A DNA stretch of 64,000 nt from Acephala macrosclerotiorum (lineage: Eukaryota > Ascomycota > Leotiomycetes > Helotiales > Mollisiaceae): contig MU119283.1 in assembly GCA_014904845.1 (NCBI GenBank), positions 1 to 64,000 of the forward strand, written 5' to 3'. Shown one piece after another: positions 32,586 through 42,678 of the stretch. The number at the start of each line of letters is the position of its first letter. Position 1 is the first letter of the stretch. Made by a program: the position numbers and the translations under genes. The notes beneath the pieces were generated by a model. That model saw only the letters and a list, made by a program, of their open reading frames with translations. It was not told the DNA's origin and did not search any database.

Positions 32586-33151
32586 CTACGTTGGCGAAAA
32601 GGTTGGAGCTGAGGGGCCTTCACCAACCCCAGCAAGTGCTGCATTGGCCAACTCTGTAATGCTAGGCAAGATATTGGCATTCCTGGCAAATTTGTCAGTC
32701 TCAGCAGCATCAATTTTTGGGGTAGGGAGACGAACCTAATTGTAGAGATAGATTGGACCTGGTCATTTGCAATTCCAGGGTATGGCTCGTTGATTATGGC
32801 CTGAAGCCCGTTCAGAACATCGGGAGTAAAGGTTGTAATCAGCTGGTTTGCATTGTTGCCAGCATCTCCGGCGAACCTGAAGAGGACTTGGCGCTGCGCG
32901 TCTTGGTCGGACTCGGCATTGAATGCATTAGTGGCGATCGTTGCAATAACGTCGGATTCAATCTCGGTTTGGAGCGAGATGAGCGCAGAGGATACAGTAT
33001 TCACATCGTCGGAGAAGCCCGTTATTGCGTTTGCCACTTCTTGAGAAGCATCAGGGCTCGTTGCAACAACCCCCACACCCTGTCGACGAACAAGAGGAGA
33101 GGCAGCGGAAGTCGCAATGAGCGCGATGGAGAGTAAAGTTTGCTTCAACAT
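32586..33151 (-). CDS. Small secreted Cys-free protein
   Basis: ATG 33151 (MLKQTLLS). Exon 1 is 33151-32759. The reading frame must shift before the conserved-looking C-terminus (FARNANILPSITELANAAL, ending TFSPT). A 59-nt intron at 32700-32758 (GTCCAA..CTGAG, phase 0) restores the frame, giving exon 2 32699-32586 and 168 aa. A 23-bp segment (32736-32758) bounded by GT and AG would also restore the frame and keep more sequence. A signal peptide (LLSIALIATSAAS) is followed by a likely Kex2 site (VRR), then mostly helical, Cys-free sequence. Possibly related to fungal cell-wall mannoprotein-like secreted proteins. If neither splice is real, the gene is frameshifted. Confidence 0.6.
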
Positions 33152-33551
33152 TATCAAGTTTTTTTTTAAAAAAAATAATAATAAAAAAATAAAATAAAAA
33201 TGTGATGGTTAAGAGTCGTGATTATGATGTAATGATATAAAGAATTATTAACTTTTCAACGGATTCTTCTCTTGAAATAAATCTAAATATAAAAAGATTT
33301 ACAGGGGGCTATAATTGTAATAATGTATTTTTATCTTTAATCCATCGAAAATAGAATAGAGACGATAAAAGCCCCGCTCTAATCTTTTTATTTTTAGAAT
33401 ATCGTGTAAAGATTAGAAAAATTTGAATATAATGAAATTAAAAATGAAATATGATTGCGTGTGATAACGAAGAGTTTCATTCCCTTTATATTGTTGCATG
33501 AAATAATATAAAATACCTTTGAAATTATAAACATATTCTGCCCGCTTCAAA
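33152..33551. other. A+T-rich divergent promoter spacer
   Basis: 400 bp, strongly A+T-rich. No gene recognised. Confidence 0.5.
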
Positions 33552-34266
33552 ATGGCTTCGCCTCGACCAAGCAACGTCGATCGAGCTAAGTGGAGGACAA
33601 AATGCCGGGAAATATTATCACAGCACATTCGTAGGTTCTAATACGTTGTACATATTTGATTTATATTAATCAATGATAAAAGAAAACCAACTAGGAATAT
33701 CTATCGACCCTTCAGAAGTCCGCTTGATAACAAACGAAGAGGATCCTTACTCTTGGAAATATCTGCCAACGAGAGCACATCTCTTCCAGAAGAGTTTAAG
33801 CAAGCATTCGATTGGAGCTTATATGGAGCTTTGCCGTGAAGTAGACATTTCATTTGAAGCTGTGGCAGGAAAAGTATAAATCTCACTTATTATAAAAGAG
33901 TCGGGCTGATCCTAATTGTAGCATACACTGTTTGCGAAGACGAAAGAAAATTTCACGACGAGAATCGCGGAATTAGAAGCAGAAAACTCAACATTGAAGT
34001 CTGAGGGGAACAGATGGAAAGAAGCTGCTACCGCAGAAGCACAGCAGAAGCGAGAGGCTGAAGAGGCAATAAATGAACTCAGACTGTTGCTCCATACAGC
34101 AAACTTGGAAAACCAGCATTTGCAATATGAGATTCAAAAACAGAATAGCATTGCAGATGCTCTGAGAAAGAACGTTGTGGATTCTCGTCACATCGTGAAT
34201 GAAGCGTCTTCAATATTGGAGAGGTTGAAGTCATCGCTACCTGGTGTAGATAACTTGGCTTGCTGA
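33552..34266 (+). CDS. Coiled-coil protein
   Basis: Exons 33552-33630, 33692-33877 and 33925-34266, with GT-AG introns of 61 and 47 nt. The first joins HIR to ISIDPSEV; the second (GTATAA..TGTAG) joins VAGK to HTLFAKTK. The frames agree, giving 201 or so aa. The N-terminal half (KWRTKCREILSQHI; DPYSWKYLPTRAHLFQKSL) is compact and basic. The C-terminal half is a long coiled coil (IAELEAENSTLKSEGNRWKEA; LENQHLQYEIQKQN). No signal peptide. It sits beside the second MADS-like gene, as the coiled-coil gene at 9.1 kb sits near the first. Confidence 0.68.
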
Positions 34267-34567
34267 AGAGCTTAGTGGTCCAAGGTGGTGGGATGGCAGG
34301 GGGAGAATTTCCGACGCTTTTTATGTATAGAATCATCGCCGAAGTAGAAAGACAATCTCCAAATATAGTAGAAAAACAAGAAACTGCAAGAGAGTACAAA
34401 GCTTTGACTGCATTTATTTCATTTACAGAAAGAAAATTTCCCTTCAGAATAAAACAGAATCATCCTGCCCATAACGCTTTAATGCATCTTGTAAACCCGA
34501 TTCCAACTTGCAATAGATAAAGTCTCTTCACAAATACACTGTGAGCTCTATGTGACATTAAGTTGAG
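34267..34567. other. Convergent 3' spacer
   Basis: 300 bp between convergent stop codons. An 86-codon frame here begins with TTG and is not supported. Confidence 0.4.
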
Positions 34568-37500
34568 CTACTCACCATTGTATGCCGCAATAAGATCTTC
34601 GTGTATATCGTCCTCGTCAGCCCAGGTATTATGCTCGTCTGGATATCCTTGCCACTTGACAAAGTATTGGGTGACCCTTCTCCTACGCCTGCCCCTTCCA
34701 CGTGAGACAACCTGCCTTCGTAAAAGCCGCTCAACGATGTATTGATCATCCTCTGGAATTACGGCTGGTGGTGCATGCTGTTGAACAGTATGCATTGAGG
34801 CCGGCAGATCTTCTCCAGCAGCTTCCGCCATCGGCAGAGGCGAACTTGTCATTTCGTGACCACAGGCAGATATGTCTCTTAAATGCTCATCATGTCGAAC
34901 TCCGCAGTCTCGATTCGATTTGAGTTCGTTGCTGTCGTCGTTGTCGTCGTCGTTGTCATTAAGGACAATTGGTAAATCTACATTACTGTCAGCAAACCAT
35001 ACTAGATTAAGGGAGAAGTTTCGACCCACCTCGAGTTCCAACGTCGATAGATGATCCGCTAACATTCGAAAGAGCCTTTGCATCCTTAACGGCGACTGAG
35101 AGCATAGTAGCTTCTGTACCTTAGTTAGAGCCAGCTCCCAACCAATAGTTATTGCAACTGACCGAGAACTCTGTCTTCGATTGGACTTCCATGCTCCAAG
35201 GGACAAAGACCTTTCTCGTCAGAGAAGGTCATGCTATCTGTAGATGAACAAGATGATTTACCCCTAATTTGTAGGGCATTCGGTTGGCAGAGAAGCTGGG
35301 GATCAATCTCGTTGGTTATATCCATATACACAGGCGATTTAGGAGGTTTATACATGCCAGCCTCACCTATGCTGGATGTTGGGCTCGAATACCGAGTAAC
35401 ATTGGGACTGGAGCTGGCGGATTTTGTCTTCGGAGAGTTGCTGATGTCTGAGCTGCTAGAGTTAAGGTTTGCGGATGAGTAATTGATGAAGCTGTAGTTA
35501 AGTTTCTCACTGAACTTCTGGGATTGAATCTCGTAAGATGCTAACTGGTTGTTTTTAGAGTTGCTGGTAGTAGTGCGCTGCTTGCCTTGGAGTCGCGGTC
35601 GTTTCGATGTATCAGGATCCGACTTCGCTGCTGATGTGTTCGTTTCGCTCTTGGAGTCAAATCGTCGCTTCTTCCCTGCATTGGGCATGTTGATGGAGTG
35701 ATCATCTTGAAGATGGGGCCACACATGTTCAACCGACTCAAGAAACGTAGTGCATGGAAGATCATATGGACATTGAATTGCTTTGATACAATCAATGCTC
35801 TGGATATGTTCCTGCATGTGCTTCTGAACATGTTGTAGCCAGCGAGCCCGGTTCGTGAATTGGTACAGCCGCTTAGCAGCTGGCCATTGCGACTCGACGA
35901 GACATCTCGGGCAGTATCCAGCACAAGCCAGGGCGTAGCGGAAAGTAATCGGGTCACATCGGAGAGCGATATCGAGTTTGTCGATGTGTCCTTGGCAGTG
36001 GAGTTCCCAGTCATCCTCATTCGTGGTCCATTCGCTACACTTAAAGCAGAACATGGCGAATCCGTATCGCGTTTTGAGATCGGCTTCGTAGCAGCGGTAA
36101 ATATGATTCCATCGATCAGCGACAGGAATGCTATGTGATAAATTCGAATTAGCGGTGGATGAGATGAAATTAAGCAAGAAGGGATTGACAAACCTTTGGA
36201 TCTGCCGCGCGCAACTAGAGACTGGACAGCAGTCCGATATGGGCCTCAGCACTGGTTGATACGCAACCCGACAATCGTTCTTGTACAGTGCAATGAGATC
36301 TTGAAGAGCAGATCGGCCTTCGGAGCTTCTAAGGGGGGCCGGCAAGAACAAAGAACGTGCCAGGCGGTCACGTTCAGGCATCATATGACGTACACGGTTG
36401 AAAAAGGCCCGGTGGTGATCGCCTTGGTAATGTCCATTAGCGCCACGGGATGGGTGGTTTCGAGGTTGGTTTTGGCGGCGCCTTTTTAACTCTTCTAGAG
36501 TCAGCTGTCGTCGTTCTTTGTACAGATTGTACCGCCGAGCTTGAAGCTCTCGACTTGTATCTTCGTCGATATCCTTCTTCATTTCTTCAGTGAGGTCTTC
36601 AATCTGTTCCTCGAGGGCGACAAAATCAGGCTGCCGTTCAAGCTCGCGTTGAATCTGCGCAGGGAGCGATTGCCAAAGTTCGGGATTGCACGGTAGTGTG
36701 ATCCCGCGGAAGCTCTCAATGTGGTCCTTTCGGAGTGGTTGATTGAGGAAGCTGTTTTGCCCATCTATGCCCCCCTCGGCCATATAGGAGGCTTGGAACA
36801 CTCTGGAATTCGATTGTCCGGCAAACTTCATCAATTCCGCATCCGTATAGCCATTAGCTTTCCACTAGTTAGCTGGTTGGTATCTGGGAGATGTGAAAAG
36901 AACTTACCGTTAGCTTTGACGAGTGCTTCACGCCTAGCGGCATGGACGGTGATGTTGTTCTTAAACCCGGCTCGCGGGCATGCGCTCGTCAACTGTTTGG
37001 AGAATGAGCTAGCCGTTTGGATCTGTCCGGTAGGGCCGCCGCACGACATAGCCTGGAAAACAGGTACATCTAGCATATCATCGGCCCATTCCAAGATCCA
37101 GTGATCATCGTATTCTGGGGGTTGAATATCGAAAATTTCTTCAGCAGTCTGGTATTGCTTGAACGCTCCATTCGCCAAAGCAATAGCGAGAGTGAACAAG
37201 ATTGGATTAAACAGAAGCGGTTGACCGGATGTAGTCTCAAACATCGGGTGTTCCGGCCTGATTGGTAGGTCTGTCAGCCTGAACGAGCAGTTTAAAATAC
37301 AGAGGGGTATTCAGATCTAACCTATTCCGTGACTTATGCATTCCTTTGGCCGCCTCCCTTTTCAAGCTCATTTGGATCTCTGGCTTCCCGTCCAGACCCC
37401 ATCCGACTAGCATGATAATATCCTGCCCACGATCGTCAGCTCAACCAAATGATATATTGAACTTCTTGGCTGGTAAAGAGAAGCCACTTACGCGGAAGTG

Positions 37501-38238
37501 TAGTCCTTTCCCCGTTTTTGCTTTAGCAGAGGATTCTGTCAACTCCCCTACTCTGGCGGATGAGAAACAGAAGAAGTTCATTTTACCGCTAAACCCAACC
37601 CGAGACCCTTCATGATCGAACTCATGCCAGTCATTCTCCCAGACGACTGACACTAAAATTTTAAATTTCTTCAAGGTGAGGTAATGTCGTTCTCGATGGA
37701 CAGTAGGTAGGCCAAATGATTTGATGTGCTTCCATTTGTTAGTATCAGAGCATCGACTGTTAGACCAAACAGTAGCAGCCAATGGAATATTTTACTTACA
37801 TTGGTTCCTGTCTTCCTAACCTGCTCAGGAATGCAAATGCCGGTCTCTCGCTCGTACCCTGACGTAAACCGCCGCATATAGCCACGTACAGTGTCCTCGG
37901 TCGGCTTATCCGCTAGCTGACCTTGGGCCGAGTCTTTGAGGAGTTCAGCAAAGTGCTTCAATGTACGGATATTACACGGGCTCGCGCCCGGATGATCCTT
38001 CTCATATCTGCAAGAAGCAAACCATACCGTCAGAATAGTTCTCAAGCATTAAATTGGAAACATTCCAATCGGGAAGATCTTACAATCGCCATATCTCCAT
38101 TTGCTTCTCATACTCCTCGCGCGTATATTCCAAGACGGGTCTTAAGACAACGCGATCGTCGATACCAGTCGGGTCATCGTTAAACCCATTCTTTCGAGCC
38201 AGTTCCATCCTCTCCTCTGGTGACCGCTTCTTACCCAT
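34568..38238 (-). CDS. DUF3435 (FluG-type) tyrosine-recombinase-like protein with C2H2 fingers and chromodomain
   Basis: Eight exons: 38238-38084, 38007-37800, 37728-37492, 37422-37322, 37278-36908, 36857-35163, 35113-35030 and 34977-34568; every phase fits, giving 1086 aa. Residues 1-385 match the DUF3435 layout (ERETGICIPEQ; WENDWHEFDHE). Candidate recombinase residues: Arg180 (SSARVGE), His346 and Arg349 (VHAARRE), and Tyr382 (FQASYM) after FAGQS, where the usual His is Gln372. Next come a helical QNSFLNQPLRKDHIES region and a coiled coil (about 435-485). Zinc fingers follow: C628-x2-C-x12-H-x3-H648, then two looser ones. A disordered Ser-rich stretch leads to a C-terminal chromodomain (1030-1086; YFVKWQGYPDEHNTW). 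A 63-nt in-frame segment in exon 6 (GTTTGT..CATAG) may be a ninth intron, giving 1065 aa. DUF3435 includes Starship captains; activity here is unproven. Confidence 0.85.
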
Positions 38239-39798
38239 CTTGTGATGTGGTCCTGGCAGTTGCGAGTAAATGACAGTGGGTCTTTCAAGATATGAGAGAA
38301 GATTTCCTGTGGAACAAATGCAAAGAGTGTTGTGAATTGATGGGTTGACAGATCGGAATTTCCACAATGAAAAACAGAGTATCAAAGGCAGATAAGATGC
38401 TTATGATTTACAATAAAAGGGAGAGCAAAAGGAAGAGTTTAAGAGATAGAGGGTTGCCATGCAGAGCTCGATTAGAAATGCAACGCAAGGCAGATTTCCA
38501 GTCTAACCTTTGCATTAGCACAGAGAGTATAAACAAGGGAGGCGTTTGAAGGCGTATACTGATACTAGGAGGCCCATCTTGGCCTCCGGGAGCCTGTTCG
38601 GACCCCTTGATCCTTCTCGTCAAATGTTGACTCTATTGAGAATCGTGTTGCTAGGATGGCCACAGCCCCAGTACCACACTAAGGATAACGGGGGTCGAGC
38701 TGCCGAGGGTAAGGTGAGTAAAGGTGAGCAGAGGCGAAGGGGTGGTGAGAGGTGGGTGAGGATGGGTGAGGATGGGTGAGGATGAGGTGAAGCGAAGGTG
38801 AGCAAAGCGGCGATGGGTCACGTGCGCTGCGGCCAAACGAGCACGCGAAGGAGGTGAGGATTGATGGCAAATAACAGCCAACCTCGACAACTTTGACAGC
38901 ACCAAAAAAAATACTCAATCAAACTATACTCAACAAATACATACCCAATTTCACCCGCATAAGCCAACTCCAAACACGAGAAAAATAGACTGCTCAATTT
39001 GCGGTAACAGCCCTTGCTCATGCAGCATTACCGGTCGCCCTGGTAGCACAAAACTCAACCCATGACACAACAAAAAGCACTGTTCTCGCCCACAGTCTGC
39101 ATTTGTTGCCAACAAAACTCCTGCGGATGCTACGACTCCAATTCCGACATTGATGCGACTCAGCATGTTGAATATTGCATTTCAGTTGGCGTTTGAGACA
39201 GGCTCGGGATAACCAGAGAGGGAAGAGTTGGTGCGAGGTTTAGAACTTCTGGGTAAGTTTTATCATGCCTTCCCTACACTATGGCTTTGTGATGCCCTAC
39301 TAGATGACTCTCCAGTGACTACTACGTCTGACCCTAGTGCAAAAGGAAGTCTGCTAACGCGCCTCAGAAACTAATTTAGTGAAAGTAAAGGCGCCTCTTG
39401 CTATTCACTACCCTTCTGTGCGGGTGGTGGTTCATTGGATATTGATTTCGAACCTTGAATTTGTGGATGGATGGGCAGTAGAGGAGGAAGTACAGGCGAC
39501 GATAGTTGCGTCTCAGATTTGGGAAGGCCGTAGAGTTTCTTCTCCTTGGACTTTAAACTGATGGTCATTTTGCACGCCTGACATTTCAAGTGAGGACTTT
39601 AATAAATCACCAATTTCATTTACACGTGCACAGCCACACATTCCACTTTCGTGACATAGGATTTCGAACCTTGAAAAGCAGCGAAGCTCAAGCGAGACTC
39701 AACTTTCGAGAAATGAGATTGATAGTATCCGCAGTATCCGCAAAATTCCGTCTAGTACTATTCTTTGATTGCCCCGTGCCCTTTTTTTATTCCTTCTT
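38239..39798. other. Long intergenic region between DUF3435 and AAA genes
   Basis: 1.56 kb with no convincing gene. Frames on both strands are short and low in complexity. It contains the promoter of the DUF3435 gene and a GGTGAG-type repeat. If a mobile element ends near the recombinase start, its edge should be here, but I see no clear terminal repeat. Confidence 0.45.
38700..38795. repeat. GATGGGTGAG / GGTGAG tandem repeat
   Basis: Several GGTGAG units, with three consecutive GATGGGTGAG-type 10-mers at about 38751-38780 and further degenerate units to 38795. Antisense low-complexity frames here are artefacts. Confidence 0.75.
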
Positions 39799-42378
39799 TC
39801 AATTTCGTTGCAAAGACTCAAACGCATCATCCCTCCGCTCATTTATAATGGCTCTCTTCGCCTCATCTTGGTTCTTGTGAGTGGACGTAATGTAATCCTT
39901 GAACAGACTCGACATCTTGACCACTCGTTTCAAGTGGTCCGCCTCTAGAACCACCTGTTTCTTCCCATCCTTACGAGCCTGGTATTGGGCTAGTGCTACC
40001 GCAGTCTGGAATGCATTCCGAATCTCTCTGCCGTTCCATTCGACAGCTCGTGCATCAGGATCTGAAATGATATACATAATCGCACCGGGGGCAACTGTGA
40101 CAGAACTTTCATTAGCCAGGCGGTTGAAGTTCTTCTCCCATATTTTACCCCTAGAATAATCATTCAACCGTTTGTAGTGTAGGGCAACGTGTATGCGAGA
40201 AATAAAGGCGTCGTCGAAGGACCCGATACGGTTAGTGGTGAGAAAGAGGACGCCGCGGAAGTACTCGAGGGATCGAAGAAATACTTTCCTCCGCGAGTTA
40301 GCTATCACCATAGTTTAGAAATACGAGGCAGTGATCGCGTACCAGATACAAGACTGTTTCGCTCGAGATTCTCCGAAGTACGTTGCTCGAGGTATACGTC
40401 TGCTTCGTCCATCAAGACCACAGCTCCCCAGCGCTCTCCCAGTTCGAAAAAGAGGTTGAAGTTCTTTTCGACTTCCTTTGCTGTTATGCCCATATCGCCA
40501 CAAGTGAGTGGTAGAAGAGGTCGTCGAATCAAGTCTGCGACACATTCTGTGATGGTTAGAACCCTCATGACCTCTTTGGAAAAGCCTTACCAGCAGTACA
40601 TCTAAAGTTTGGGTCAGTAGAAATTCTGAAAAAGAGAGTTGTACACCGGACTTACGTTTTACCAACCCCTGGAGACCCATGCAATAAGAAGATTCGCCCT
40701 TCCCCTTTGTCCCTCACAAAGTCCTTTCCCCACGACTCTACTTTGGTATCTGTCTGGGCGTAGTTGCAGACGAGAGCCTCGATCGTATCCTTTACTTCGG
40801 TTTCGAGGACAAGATTTGAGAATGGATCGGGATCGATTTTGGGTTCTGATATTTGATCGATGTTAAATTCAACTACGAAGGTTAGTGAAAAATCTAAGTA
40901 AAGGGAATCAGTTAATGCCATGCATACCCCAACTTCGCCCATTCAAAGCATAGCCTCTTACCACCGGACAACAGAGAAGGTAGAAGTCGTCGTTCAAGGT
41001 GATGGAGTCACCGTGTCCTTCTCCACGCCAACAAAAGTCTCTTACCGGCAGGACTTCCTCGACAACCGCATCCACGTGATCGCATGCTCTGCACTCGCAT
41101 CCATTCCCCAGGGCTACATTGTAGTCAAATTGGTCGTAGCTATTTGCATAATCCCTCCGGCGTTTAAGATAGAGTCTCGAGTAATCACTGTGCTCCAGCC
41201 AAGATTGAGAATCCACCATAATTTTGCCATTTATCTATGAATGTTAGCACCATGCCAAGTTTGTAGAGAATAAGGAGTAACCTCAATAGATGGAGTCCCT
41301 TTCGTCTTTCCGACATATTCCATGTAGGAAGGCTCGAAAAGTTTAACGACTTTCTTCCCGCGAGAAATACACTGTTCCTCTACCTGAGAGTGATTTGGGA
41401 AAAATTTGCTTGGGCAGACATTCAAAGATGATATTTCTTTTTCACCCTCGAAGGGTTGTATCCAATTTTCCCTTTCGAAACGTTCTAGCCCGAAAAGGGA
41501 AAGGTCAATATCCCATACCAAGAAGCGATAATAGTCAGAAGCACCAAATCTTCGCGGGTGCATCGTTGCAAATACGTAGGGTTTATGCCCATCTTTGTCA
41601 CCATCAACTCGAGCAAATACTTGATCCCCCGGTCGGAAAAGGAGCCAGAGATATTCAAATGTTGCAACGGGCGGTTGTCTTTGATGGCGTTCGCGTTCCA
41701 ATCTTAGAGGCTCCCCAAGTCTCCAGTCCAGGAATTCAAGTAAGATATCAATATGAGAGTTGGTCGTAGATACAAAACCATCATCATGGACTTTGGGATG
41801 ATTCGACTTGTAGTCTTCAAGCTCTTTCATATAGTGAACCAAGGGATGAAATGGTTCCTTAATTGTTACTGGTATACCCGCTAGATTTAGTTGCGGGTAA
41901 TACCTTATCACCTCTCTTAAGGCATTGACGAGATGTGTTGAGTGGTTTTTAAGTACTGTACTCAGTGATCCCCTCACTGATGATGCCCGCTCGAGTTTCG
42001 TGTATACATTCTTGGTAGTGATGACTTCAAGGACGGTTTGTTCGGTCAAACCTGTCGCTTTATCGTCGAGCCTGACTTGGATAGGCTCTGAGCTTTCCTT
42101 ACTTTCGAGAATTTCACCACTCTCATCCCTGAGTAGATAGCGATAGAGAATCTTGGCGGCTTGGATCGGCGTTTCTGTCCCCTGGTCATGATCTATTTTT
42201 CGAAGTCCCGAATCATCATCACGAGGCTCATTGGCTGCGATTGGGTTATCAGATGACTGGAAGGCTGCAATCTAAATCAATAAGCAATGTATCCTCACAC
42301 AAACTCAATACTTACAACTTCATCCGGGACCTTTCCGTGGACATCACGGGCTTCGGGGGGCTGTGAGGTCTCCATCAT
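39799..42378 (-). CDS. AAA+ ATPase, fungal DUF7025-type, with 11-nt microexon
   Basis: Seven exons: 42378-42316, 42271-41282, 41234-40928, 40872-40656, the 11-nt microexon 40601-40591, 40546-40343 and 40283-39799; phases agree, giving 758 aa. Residues 1-400 carry the fungal pre-AAA region (FEYLWLLFRPGDQVFARVDG; LLCCPVVRGYALNGR). The AAA domain has Walker A GSPGVGKT, the conserved TCTAE (supplied by the microexon), Walker B VVLMDEAD, a sensor-type FLTTNR and RI..R downstream. Skipping the microexon breaks the frame at the P-loop. Such proteins resemble Bcs1/ATAD-like ATPases of unknown substrate, usually soluble. No targeting signal is evident. It is divergent to the STAND-like gene, sharing a 300-bp promoter. 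Confidence 0.85.
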
Positions 42379-42678
42379 GGAAGACAATTTGGAGAACGAT
42401 GTTTGCTGTAGCCTTGGTGAGATTTTCGTGGGATGGGGGGAGCGCTTATAATACTAGATTGTGGGTTACGGTGAGGCTGGAGCCTTGCATGAAATGCTGC
42501 ACACCACCCACACTTCGTCACATCGGGCACTGGCACCCTAGTCCCTTTAAGAGTTGACGATTTAGGCATCAATGCATTGTACCACAGTAGTGAGGCTCGG
42601 CAATTTTCTATAATCCGAAGAGCGAGTAAAGGATTCTCTGATTTAGATACCTGCTTCTTTGCCGTTTAGTTGTTTCCA

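Noticed and set aside
38620..38918. Overlapping Ser/Pro/His-rich frames
   Set aside because: They are translations of the GGTGAG tandem repeat in three frames.
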